A program made the position numbers and the translations under genes. 8,222 nucleotides of DNA from an uncultured Eubacteriales bacterium (GTDB lineage Bacteria; Bacillota; Clostridia; Oscillospirales; Oscillospiraceae): NCBI GenBank assembly GCA_900548615.1, contig URKW01000085.1:1-8222 (forward strand), written 5' to 3'. A model generated the notes under the pieces. The model was given only the letters and a program-made list of their open reading frames with translations. It did no database searches and was not told the origin of the DNA. Shown in pieces: positions 1-5,984 of the stretch. Position 1 is the first letter of the stretch. Every line of letters begins with the position of its first letter.

Positions 1-1
1 C

Positions 2-340
2 TGGGGCAGCGAAAACAGCGAATCGTGCGCGCAGGTCATCGTCGCGCTGACGGCGCTGGGCATCCCGCCGGAGACCGCGCCGCTGCTGCTGATCCGCCCC
101 TTGAGCGGCAGCGGCGCTCTGGCGGCGGGCAGCGAGCTGATGGCCGCCTACGGCCCGGACAGCGCCGTGGGCCGCACGGCGGCGGTGATGCTGGGCTGCA
201 CCGAGACCACGTTTTACACCATCGCCGTCTATTTCGGCGCGGCGGGGGTGCGGAGGATCCGCTATACCGTGCCCGCCGCCCTGACGGCGGATTTTGTGGG
301 CTTTCTGGCGGCGGCGTGGTGCGTGCGGCTGTTCTTCTGA
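2..340 (+). CDS. spmB: Spore maturation protein B-like (SpmB), C-terminal part, 5' end outside window
   Basis: The frame is open from base 2 to the TGA at 338-340 and gives the last 112 residues of a protein that starts outside the window. It carries patterns typical of SpmB and the related nucleoside-recognition (Gate) membrane proteins: LGIPPE, then RPLSGSGAL, then YGPDSAVGR, then GCTETTFYTIAVYFGAAGV, and a hydrophobic C-terminal segment ending VRLFF. In Bacillus, SpmA and SpmB are inner-membrane proteins needed for spore core dehydration and heat resistance; that role is inferred here from family similarity. An spmA partner would be expected just upstream, outside the window. The next gene has its own promoter, so the two are probably separate transcripts. 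No clear hairpin terminator follows the stop codon. The family call is firm; whether this organism sporulates cannot be judged from this fragment. Confidence 0.85.
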   Translation, partial: WGSENSESCAQVIVALTALGIPPETAPLLLIRPLSGSGALAAGSELMAAYGPDSAVGRTAAVMLGCTETTFYTIAVYFGAAGVRRIRYTVPAALTADFVGFLAAAWCVRLFF

Positions 341-388
341 ATAAATGTGAACTTTTTACCAATTTTTGGCCCTTGTCAGGTTTTTAAC

Positions 389-417
389 TTGCTCCCGCCG
401 CTGTTTTACGGTATACT
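389..417 (+). promoter_or_regulatory. Putative sigma-A promoter for the DUF1538-PII unit
   Basis: A TATACT -10 box at 412-417 lies 17 bp downstream of TTGCTC (389-394), which matches only the first three bases of the -35 consensus. Transcription would start near 424 and leave a leader of roughly 65 nt before the TTG start at 490. The -10 box and spacing are good; the -35 box is weak. Confidence 0.55.
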
Positions 418-434
418 ATTCTCGGGTATCTATC

Positions 435-461
435 GTGGCGCACCGGGAAACGGCGCGCCAC
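435..461 (+). promoter_or_regulatory. Leader hairpin upstream of the DUF1538 gene
   Basis: GTGGCGC (435-441) and GCGCCAC (455-461) form a perfect 7-bp stem with a 13-nt loop, between the predicted transcription start and the Shine-Dalgarno at 477-482. No T tract follows, so it is not a classical terminator. It could stabilise the mRNA or be an operator; no known riboswitch class was recognised. Confidence 0.35.
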
Positions 462-476
462 TATCAAACTTGAGAG

Positions 477-482
477 AAGGAG
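477..482 (+). promoter_or_regulatory. Ribosome binding site that sets a TTG start
   Basis: AAGGAG at 477-482 lies 7 nt before TTG at 490-492. No in-frame ATG with a comparable ribosome binding site lies nearby, and the reading from TTG gives a normal amphipathic N-terminus before the first membrane segment. The TTG start is therefore preferred. Confidence 0.7.
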
Positions 483-489
483 CGTTATC

Positions 490-2016
490 TTGACCAGTCG
501 TAAAATCATCAACAGTAAACTGAAGGAAGCGGTGGATTCCGTATTGCCCATCACCCTGATCGTGGCGGTGCTGTGTTTCTTCTTCGTTCCCGTGGGCAGC
601 GGACTGATGCTGGCCTTTCTGGTGGGCGCGGTCATGCTGATTTTGGGCATGGGCCTGTTCACGCTGGGCGCGGAGCTGTCCATGACCCAGATGGGCAATC
701 TGGTGGGCGCGAAGATGACCAAATCCCGCCGCCTGTGGCTCATTCTGGTGCTGGCCTTCGTTCTGGGCGTGGTCATTACCATTGCCGAGCCTGACCTGCA
801 AGTCCTGGCCCAGAACGTGCCGGGCATCGACAAGACCATGCTGATCCTCACGGTGTCCGTGGGCGTGGGCATCTTCCTGACCATCTGCATGCTGCGTATC
901 CTGCTGGGTATCTCCTTGCGGACGCTGCTGCTGATCTTCTATGCCATCGTGTTTATTCTGGCCGCCCTGTCCGACCCGGACTTCCTGTCCGTGGCCTTTG
1001 ACTCCGGCGGCGTGACCACCGGCCCCATGACGGTGCCCTTCATCATGGCGCTGGGCGTGGGCGTTGCCTCCATCCGAAGCGACGAAAAGGCCAAGTCCGA
1101 CAGCTTCGGTCTGGTGGCGCTGTGCTCCATCGGCCCCATTCTGGCGGTGCTGCTGCTGGGCTTCCTGTACCCGGAAAACACCGCCTCTGCCTCGGAAACG
1201 GTGGTCAACAGCTTTGAAAATACCCTCACCGTGGGCTACAGCTATTTGGAGGAGCTGCCCGCCATGATGGGCGAGGTGGCCATCGCCCTGCTGCCCATCT
1301 GCGTGTTCTTCCTGCTGTTCCAGATCTTCTCGCTGCATCTGCGGAAGCTGCCCCTGCTGCGCATCCTCATCGGCGTGGGCTATACATATGTAGGTCTGGT
1401 GCTGTTCCTGACGGGCGTCAACGTGGGCTTCTCGTCGCTGGGCTACGTGCTGGGCGGCGTCATCGTGGAGGAGGGTCTTGGCCTTCTGATGATCCCGCTG
1501 GCCACCCTGATGGGCTGGTTCATCATCAACGCCGAGCCTGCCGTCCACGTGCTGAACAAGCAGGTGGAGGAGCTGAGCGCCGGCGCTATTTCCTCCAAGG
1601 CCATGGGTATGAGCCTGTCCATCGCCGTGGCCGCCGCCATGGGACTTGCCATGGTGCGCGTCCTGACCGGCATCTCCATTCTGTGGTTCGTGCTGCCGGG
1701 CTATATCATCGCGCTGGGTCTCAGCTTTTTCGTCCCCAGCATCTTCACCGCCATCGCCTTCGACTCCGGCGGCGTGGCTTCCGGCCCGCTGACCGCCACC
1801 TTCATGCTGCCCTTTGCCATGGGCGCTACCACGGCGCTGGGCGGCAATGTGATGACCGACGCCTTCGGCCTTGTGGCGCTGGTGGCCATGATGCCCCTGA
1901 TCGTGGTGCAGGTCATGGGCGCCATCTACGTGGTCAAGACCCGCCGCAACAGTGCGCAGGAATCCGCGCCCGTATTCAGCAACGAGGGCGTTATCGAACT
2001 GTGGGAGGTGGCCTGA
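490..2016 (+). CDS. DUF1538 domain membrane protein (tandem DUF1538), putative PII-linked transporter
   Basis: This 508-residue protein is very hydrophobic with many predicted membrane segments. It matches what I know of DUF1538 proteins, whose biochemical function is uncharacterised. Two homologous halves are visible. AEP occurs at residues 99-101 and 348-350, followed by a VL pair. AFDSGGV occurs at 169-175 and 423-429, each followed by a GP pair. FGLVAL occurs at 206-211 and 459-464. The spacing is close to 250 residues throughout, so the protein is an internal duplication. Inverted-repeat topology, common in transporters, is possible but not shown. The tail after about residue 485 (KTRRN onward) is hydrophilic and probably cytoplasmic. 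The PII-like gene starts one base after the stop codon, which strongly suggests an operon and a membrane protein gated by a PII-type sensor. The ion or solute handled is unknown. The start is TTG, set by AAGGAG 7 nt upstream. Confidence 0.85.
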   Translation: MTSRKIINSKLKEAVDSVLPITLIVAVLCFFFVPVGSGLMLAFLVGAVMLILGMGLFTLGAELSMTQMGNLVGAKMTKSRRLWLILVLAFVLGVVITIAEPDLQVLAQNVPGIDKTMLILTVSVGVGIFLTICMLRILLGISLRTLLLIFYAIVFILAALSDPDFLSVAFDSGGVTTGPMTVPFIMALGVGVASIRSDEKAKSDSFGLVALCSIGPILAVLLLGFLYPENTASASETVVNSFENTLTVGYSYLEELPAMMGEVAIALLPICVFFLLFQIFSLHLRKLPLLRILIGVGYTYVGLVLFLTGVNVGFSSLGYVLGGVIVEEGLGLLMIPLATLMGWFIINAEPAVHVLNKQVEELSAGAISSKAMGMSLSIAVAAAMGLAMVRVLTGISILWFVLPGYIIALGLSFFVPSIFTAIAFDSGGVASGPLTATFMLPFAMGATTALGGNVMTDAFGLVALVAMMPLIVVQVMGAIYVVKTRRNSAQESAPVFSNEGVIELWEVA

Positions 2017-2017
2017 C

Positions 2018-2692
2018 ATGGAACTGTACTATCTGATGAGCATTACCGACCGCGACCGGGCGGAGGACATGGCCGCCCTGTACCGCGACGCGGGACTGAA
2101 CCTTGTGACTACCATGCTGGGCCGGGGCACGGCAACACCCCAGCAGTTGGCGCTGTACGGCCTGTCCCGGACGGAAAAGGCCGTCACCGGCGCTGTGGTG
2201 GGAACCGACAGCATGAAGCAGCTGTTCCGCGCCGCCAAGCGCAAGCTGTTTATCGACATTCCCGGCAACGGCCTGATGCTGGCCGTGCCCCTGAAAAGCG
2301 TCAGCAGCGGCCGGACGCTTGCCTATCTGACAGACGGCGGAAAGTCCGCCACCGGAGGTGTACCGACTATGAACTTTGATTATGAACTGATCGTGGTGAT
2401 CCTGAACGAGGGTCATTCCGACATGGTGATGGACGCGGCCCGCAGCGCGGGAGCAGGCGGCGGCACGGTGCTGCACGCCAAGGGCACCGGCGCCATCGGC
2501 ACCGAGAAATTCTTCGGCGTGACGCTGGCCAACGAGAAGGACGTGATCTACATCGTGGCCAGCGGCAAGGAGAAGGCCGCCATCATGAACGCCATCAATA
2601 AGGACGCCGGCCCCTCCACGGCGGCAGGCGCCATCAGCTTCTCTCTGCCAGTGTCCGACGTGGCGGGATTGCGGAGACTGGACGACGAATAA
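2018..2692 (+). CDS. PII-like signalling protein with two PII-type halves
   Basis: The ATG at 2018 lies 7 nt after GGAGGTG (2004-2010), which is inside the end of the DUF1538 gene, and only one base separates the two genes. The product is 224 residues, about twice the usual 110-residue PII protein. Residues 1 to about 100 form one PII-like half, opening with ELYYLMSITDRD and including LGRGTATPQQ in the T-loop region. Residues about 118-224 form a second, opening with FDYELIVVILNEGHSDMVM and including AKGTGAIGTEKFFGVTL. A glycine-rich linker (about 105-117) joins them. Neither half shows the canonical GlnB nucleotide-loop motif TGxxGDGKIF, so this is a divergent PII-superfamily member. PII trimers usually bind ATP/ADP and small effectors and dock on transporters; docking on the DUF1538 protein is inferred from gene order. 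Which ligands it senses cannot be read from the sequence. Confidence 0.8.
   Translation: MELYYLMSITDRDRAEDMAALYRDAGLNLVTTMLGRGTATPQQLALYGLSRTEKAVTGAVVGTDSMKQLFRAAKRKLFIDIPGNGLMLAVPLKSVSSGRTLAYLTDGGKSATGGVPTMNFDYELIVVILNEGHSDMVMDAARSAGAGGGTVLHAKGTGAIGTEKFFGVTLANEKDVIYIVASGKEKAAIMNAINKDAGPSTAAGAISFSLPVSDVAGLRRLDDE
2354..2371 (+). promoter_or_regulatory. Possible internal ribosome binding site and ATG for the second PII half
   Basis: GGAGGTG at 2354-2360 is followed 8 nt later by an in-frame ATG at 2369-2371 (residue 118). This is exactly the boundary between linker and second PII half. Initiation here would give a 107-residue protein of nearly canonical PII length. The match could be chance in a glycine-coding linker (GGV), since glycine codons readily make GGAGG. 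Confidence 0.35.
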
Positions 2693-2697
2693 AGACA

Positions 2698-2825
2698 AAG
2701 CCTCCCCTGTGTAAGGGGAGGTGGCACGGCGTAAGTCGTGACGGAGGGGTTGTCCGAAACTGCTTCATGAATTGGACAATCCCTCAGTCACCTTCGGTGA
2801 CAGCTCCCTTTACACAAGGGAGCCA
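2698..2825. repeat. Composite palindromic intergenic repeat
   Basis: The block folds into nested inverted repeats. CCTCCCC/GGGGAGG pairs at 2701-2707 and 2715-2721. CACGGC/GTCGTG pairs at 2725-2740 with a GTAA loop. GTCACC/GGTGAC pairs at 2787-2801. GCTCCCTT/AAGGGAGC pairs perfectly at 2803-2823. Two outer arms, 2744-2755 and 2774-2785, pair with one wobble around an 18-nt centre. The two ends are also inverted copies of each other (CCCCTGTGTAAGGGG against CCCTTTACACAAGGG). I recognise this layout as a dispersed intergenic repeat, MITE- or REP-like, in Oscillospiraceae genomes. It follows the PII-like stop codon by 5 nt and may also act as a 3' mRNA structure. Confidence 0.7.
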
Positions 2826-2884
2826 ACGGCTTCCTATATTGGAAATAAAAAAGAGACCGGCATTCTGGCATCTTTCATAGGTAC

Positions 2885-2905
2885 ACAAAGTGACCTGACC
2901 TTTGT
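2885..2905. other. Candidate attachment-site-like inverted repeat
   Basis: ACAAAG (2885-2890) and CTTTGT (2900-2905) flank a 9-nt centre, TGACCTGAC. Large serine recombinases usually sit at an element edge and act on short imperfect inverted repeats. This motif lies 63 bp beyond the recombinase stop codon, where the element end is expected. No matching second site is proven in the window, so the call rests on position and symmetry alone. Confidence 0.25.
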
Positions 2906-2908
2906 ATG

Positions 2909-2950
2909 GGCAGGCAGTGGCGTAAGCCGCTGCCTGCCTGTTCTTTTTTC
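2909..2950 (+). terminator. Rightward rho-independent terminator
   Basis: GGCAGGCAGTGGC (2909-2921) pairs with GCCGCTGCCTGCC (2926-2938) over 13 bp with one G-T wobble and a GTAA loop. A T-rich run (2941-2950) follows on the + strand. It would stop transcripts leaving the DUF1538-PII unit before they run antisense into the recombinase. On the minus strand no T tract follows, so it is a poor terminator for the recombinase. Confidence 0.7.
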
Positions 2951-2967
2951 TGTCTTGATTTCTGCGC

Positions 2968-4704
2968 TTACGACACCTGCGTCTGCGACGCCATCTGCTG
3001 TACGACCATTTCCAGAGAAGGAATGAAGTGTACTTCGGCGTTCTCCGCGTCTTCTGCTGACAGGGTGCTGTCCACGACGCCGATATCGCGGTAGATGATC
3101 CGCACCTCCTGCATACCGTTGCGGTTGTAGCGGCCCGGCCTCTCACCAATGTCGATGCGTTCAATGAACGTCCACAGCAGCTCCGGCGCCAGTTCAGCTA
3201 TCTCTGTGTATCGGCTGGCCTTCTCGATGAAGACGTCCACGTTGGCAGCGGAGGCTTTCAGTTTCTCCAGCTTTGCCTGCTTCTCTGGAATGGACGCTGC
3301 CAACTGCTTCTGCTCGGCGTTGTAGTCGGCGGACAGCATTCGGAACTGCTCGTTGCTGATTTTGCCCAGCACATTGTCCTCGTAGAGCCGCTTGAACAAG
3401 GCCGACAGATCCGCGTTCCGTTTCACCATTTTGTCCAGCTCCCGCTGGGTGGCGGTCATCTCCTTGCGAAGCTGTGCTGTGTTCTTGCGGTTGATGTAGG
3501 CGGCGAACTGGTGCTTCTTTGTCCTTGCGAAATGCGTCACCCGCCGTAGGTCATCCAGCACGATGGCTTTCAAGTTGGCTTCTGTAATATGGTGGGGTGT
3601 ACAGGCATCCTTGCCCCGCTTGCCGTAGGTGGAGCAGCGGAAATAGTACTGCTCTGGCTTCATTTTACCAGTGCGGCACAGCACCATGTACCCGCCGCAG
3701 TCGGCGCAGTAGACCAGTCCGGCGAACAGTCCCGGCTCATCCATGTGCTTGGGTGGGCGTCGTTTGTGCTCACGGATGCGCTGCACAGTGTCCCACAACT
3801 CTTGGTCGACGAGGGCCTCGTGGGTGTTCTTCACCAGCACCTGTTCTTCCGGCGGGCGGTGAATGACCTTCTTGTTCTTGTAGGACAGTGTGCTGCTCTG
3901 CATATTTAGCGTGTGGCCAAGGTATACGGGGTTGGAGAGAATGTCCGCCACCGTTGCGCCGCACCAGTGGTAGGGTCGCGTGGTATCCAGCCGTGTGCAG
4001 GCTACGCCAGTCTGTTGGTAGTACTGGTTGGTAGGGTTGAGTACCTGCTGCGCTTTCAGCATACGGGCGATCTGACAGGGACCTTTGCCCTCAGAGCAGA
4101 GTTGAAAGATGCGCTGAACGATCCCCTTTGTCTCCTCGTCAGGAACAATATGTTTACTGTCACCATCCCGCTTGCGGTAGCCATAGGGCGGCTTGCCGCC
4201 TAAGCGTTCGCCGTTCTCCGCCTGCATCCGCTTCACGGAACGCACCTTGCGGCTGGTGTCCTTGGCGTGGAGCTCATTGGCCCAATTGCGGATAGGATTG
4301 AAGTCACTGCTGCTCTCTACCAGAGAATCCACGCCGTCGTTGACCGCGATGAAGCGAACGCCCTTTGATGGGAAGTAGAGTTCCGTCAGCTCACCGACCT
4401 TCAGGTACTCACGACCCAGCCGGGACATGTCCTTCACGATCAGGGTGCGTACCAACCCCGCCTCGATGAGTGTCACAATATCCTGCCATGCGGGACGGTC
4501 AAAGTTGGTGCCGCTGTAGCCATCGTCCGCCATGAATACGGGGTTCGGGAAGCCATTGTCAGCGGCGTACTTCTCCAGATAGCTGCGCTGGTTGACGATG
4601 CTGTTGCTGTCACCGGCGTGGTCATCCTCCTGACTCAAGCGGCCATATAGAATGTCCACCGGTTCTCCATTTTTGATGATATTGGCTGTGATTTGACTTG
4701 CCAT
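2968..4704 (-). CDS. Large serine recombinase, TnpX/DUF4368 type
   Basis: The ATG at 4704 follows AAAGGAGG (4709-4716) by 4 nt and gives 578 residues, normal for this family. An upstream in-frame extension of 13 residues lacks such a site. Residues about 17-155 form the resolvase catalytic domain: YGRLSQEDD with nucleophile Ser24 and Arg22, DGYSGTNFDRP (61-71), and MSRLGRE (93-99) with the usual catalytic arginines. Residues about 170-310 are the recombinase domain (GGKPPYGYRKRDG). A zinc ribbon follows, with Cys333, Cys336, Cys357 and Cys368. A charged, probably coiled-coil stretch (about 405-490) precedes a C-terminal DUF4368-like region (LLWTFIERIDIGER, 509-522, then VRIIYRDIGVVD). It should excise and integrate the surrounding element through short attachment sites using a serine-DNA intermediate. 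It is the last gene of the minus-strand series, and all key residues are intact. Confidence 0.92.
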   Translation of the reverse strand: MASQITANIIKNGEPVDILYGRLSQEDDHAGDSNSIVNQRSYLEKYAADNGFPNPVFMADDGYSGTNFDRPAWQDIVTLIEAGLVRTLIVKDMSRLGREYLKVGELTELYFPSKGVRFIAVNDGVDSLVESSSDFNPIRNWANELHAKDTSRKVRSVKRMQAENGERLGGKPPYGYRKRDGDSKHIVPDEETKGIVQRIFQLCSEGKGPCQIARMLKAQQVLNPTNQYYQQTGVACTRLDTTRPYHWCGATVADILSNPVYLGHTLNMQSSTLSYKNKKVIHRPPEEQVLVKNTHEALVDQELWDTVQRIREHKRRPPKHMDEPGLFAGLVYCADCGGYMVLCRTGKMKPEQYYFRCSTYGKRGKDACTPHHITEANLKAIVLDDLRRVTHFARTKKHQFAAYINRKNTAQLRKEMTATQRELDKMVKRNADLSALFKRLYEDNVLGKISNEQFRMLSADYNAEQKQLAASIPEKQAKLEKLKASAANVDVFIEKASRYTEIAELAPELLWTFIERIDIGERPGRYNRNGMQEVRIIYRDIGVVDSTLSAEDAENAEVHFIPSLEMVVQQMASQTQVS

Positions 4705-4783
4705 GTTGCCTCCTTTCTTCAAGGGCAAGCCGATGCGGTACACACAACATACCGCAAGGCTCGTCCAAAGTCTACTGAAAGAT

Positions 4784-5056
4784 TTACCGGTTTTCCTTCT
4801 CTATGCTTGCGTCGATGTAGGCCAGCAGCTTCTTCGTGGCGGTAGCGGTAGGCTGGCTGGGGAAGATGGAGGTGACGTGGAAGCAGTGCTTGCCCACCAT
4901 CATGTTCCGCTCCACAACGACAGCATCCTCGTCATAGTAGTACGCCGCGTCACGGAACACGGGCTGTACGCCATCGTCTGTCTTACGCAGTAGAGCACGT
5001 TCCGGCTGGTAGCTGCCCAGCATATTGGTCTGCTTGTATTCTTCATAATCAGTCAT
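4784..5056 (-). CDS. Small conserved mobile-element protein, TnpW-like (tentative)
   Basis: The 90-residue product starts at ATG 5056, 5 nt after GGGAGGA (5062-5068). Its start overlaps the end of the ribbon-helix-helix-like gene by 8 bp, so translation is probably coupled. No signal peptide or membrane segment is visible. The C-terminal half reads GKHCFHVTSIFP, then TATKKLLAYIDASIEKEN. This strand-then-helix pattern resembles the small TnpW-type proteins often encoded just before large serine recombinases in clostridial elements. The N-terminal half (YQPERALLRKTDDGVQPVF, then DAAYYYDEDAVVVERNMM) is less familiar. It could be a recombination directionality factor or an accessory DNA-binding protein, but this is only position-based inference. 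The recombinase gene begins 79 bp downstream. The gene is supported by its start site, coupling and conserved neighbourhood. Confidence 0.65.
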   Translation of the reverse strand: MTDYEEYKQTNMLGSYQPERALLRKTDDGVQPVFRDAAYYYDEDAVVVERNMMVGKHCFHVTSIFPSQPTATATKKLLAYIDASIEKENR

Positions 5057-5453
5057 AGTTGTCCTCCCGAATCACATCTTTCAGCGAGATGGTACCCCGT
5101 GTGCTGTTGATCTCACGGACACTGTTGCCGCGCATCTTGTTGTAGTCATCACGGCTCATGTCCACGTCGGCGGCCAGCAAGTGGTTGGTAATATTGTGCT
5201 CGACAGCCAGGTTAAACAGCAGCTTGGCCATGCGGTTTGCGAACACGCCCAGCGTCCCCTCCAGAACGTCAGCCACCGCGTGGGGCAGAAACGCACCGGC
5301 ATTTTGTGCCTTCAGGTAGCCATCATAGAACCGAACGGCCTTCTCTACGAACTCGCTCTGGCTGCCGCAGTTGCCCAAAGTGACATCTGATTCGACCATT
5401 TTCTTCGCTTCCGGCGTGAGCCAAAAAGCGTACTTTTCTTTGTTGTTTGTCAT
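5049..5453 (-). CDS. Ribbon-helix-helix-like DNA-binding protein of the mobile element
   Basis: The chosen start, ATG 5453, lies 9 nt after AAGGAGG (5463-5469) and gives 134 residues. A second ATG at 5459 is only 3 nt from that site. The N-terminus (KEKYAFWLTPEAKKMVESD, then SQSEFVEKAVRFYDGYL) shows a short strand followed by two helices, the ribbon-helix-helix layout of CopG/MobC-like proteins. The middle (AVADVLEGTLGVFANRMAKLLFNLAVEHNITNHLLA) is helical and may mediate oligomerisation. Such proteins repress their own operon or bind origins of transfer or replication. The structured DNA immediately upstream (5454-5902) is a natural target, though this is inference. Oddly, the frame stays open far upstream to 5984, so a longer fusion (ATG 5894, GGAGG at 5898-5902, 281 residues) is formally possible. 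The added part has an Arg/Gly/Pro-rich, non-protein-like composition, so the short form is preferred. Confidence 0.7.
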   Translation of the reverse strand: MTNNKEKYAFWLTPEAKKMVESDVTLGNCGSQSEFVEKAVRFYDGYLKAQNAGAFLPHAVADVLEGTLGVFANRMAKLLFNLAVEHNITNHLLAADVDMSRDDYNKMRGNSVREINSTRGTISLKDVIREDNYD

Positions 5454-5902
5454 TTTCATTTTCCTCCTTGAAGTTTTGCTGTGACCCCGCAGGTTGTTCC
5501 GTAACTGCGGGACTTTTTCTGTTTTTGCCCCCACCGCCCACCGAAAATGCCGCCCTACAACGCCGGTGGTGGAATCCCGCAACTGCCCGCACTGTGGGCA
5601 GAAGTGGCTGGGGTGGGGGCGCGCACGACGCCACCCCTTTCTCCTGCTGCTTTTTCGGCGTACCGAAAAGCTCCCCGACACGCTCCAAAATAGGCCGGGT
5701 GGTATCCGTACCCCACCTCCACCCTGCGAGGCCACAAATCGGCCCACAGGCGGCAACACGGCGGGCAACGGGTGCGAGGTGCGGTGTGGCTGGGAATTTT
5801 CCTTTTTCTCCTCTTGTTTTGCTCCAAAATCGCAATTTTTCGGGGTGAAATAAGCCGTTTGTTCTCCAGGTGAAATCGGAATAAAATCGTACATTTTCCT
5901 CC
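5454..5902. other. Gene-free, GC-rich, hairpin-dense region; candidate oriT/oriV
   Basis: About 450 bp between the repeat array and the ribbon-helix-helix-like gene hold no convincing gene. Several stem-loops are visible. CCCGCAG/CTGCGGG (5486-5492, 5505-5511) is followed by T-rich DNA on the + strand. CCACCG/CGGTGG pairs at 5538-5543 and 5564-5569. CTGCCC/GGGCAG pairs at 5583-5588 and 5596-5601. GGGGTGG/CCACCCC pairs at 5610-5616 and 5631-5637. TTTTCGG/CCGAAAA pairs at 5652-5658 and 5663-5669 with a CGTA loop. The half nearer the repeats (about 5800-5900) is AT-richer, as in the melting region of an origin. Position between a RepA-like ATPase and a DNA-binding protein supports an origin role, but no nick site was identified. 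Confidence 0.4.
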
Positions 5903-5984
5903 GTGACGGCTGTGACAGGTGTGACGGGAAATTCCACATACCCCCTATATCACTTTTTCCCGTCACTGCCGTCACTCCCGTCAC
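5903..5984. repeat. Two opposed arrays of 9-bp phased GTGACGG repeats (iteron-like)
   Basis: On the + strand GTGACGG, GTGACAG and GTGACGG begin at 5903, 5912 and 5921, exactly 9 bp apart. After a 24-nt AT-richer centre, CCGTCAC begins at 5960, 5969 and 5978, again exactly 9 bp apart and in inverted orientation. The 29-bp arms (5903-5931 and 5956-5984) match as inverted repeats at 24 of 29 positions. The right arm lies inside the 3' end of the ATPase gene and encodes its DGSDGSDG tail; the left arm is non-coding. This resembles iterons or a cooperative binding site. It could also form a hairpin in the transcript. Confidence 0.7.

Noticed and set aside
430..2019. Long open frame on the minus strand opposite the DUF1538 gene
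   Set aside because: Its product is a His/Gln/Gly-rich, non-protein-like sequence that arises from the codon bias of the real gene on the other strand; there is no ribosome binding site and the + strand gene is clearly a known family.
1991..2698. Minus-strand open frame opposite the PII-like gene
   Set aside because: Shadow of a well-supported + strand gene, with no motif or start signal of its own.
5486..5520. Hairpin CCCGCAG/CTGCGGG followed by T-rich DNA as a + strand terminator
   Set aside because: No + strand gene lies upstream to be terminated, and the 12-nt loop is large; listed instead as one of the stem-loops of the candidate origin region.
5447..5853. Plus-strand open frames across the hairpin-rich region
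   Set aside because: No ribosome binding site, Pro/Arg/Cys-rich composition and no recognisable motif; best explained by the GC-rich repeats.
5323..5937. Second minus-strand open frame (about 204 codons) through the hairpin-rich region
   Set aside because: It runs out of frame into the ribbon-helix-helix-like gene, has Arg/Gly/Pro-rich low-complexity composition and ends inside that gene, so it looks like a GC-driven chance frame.
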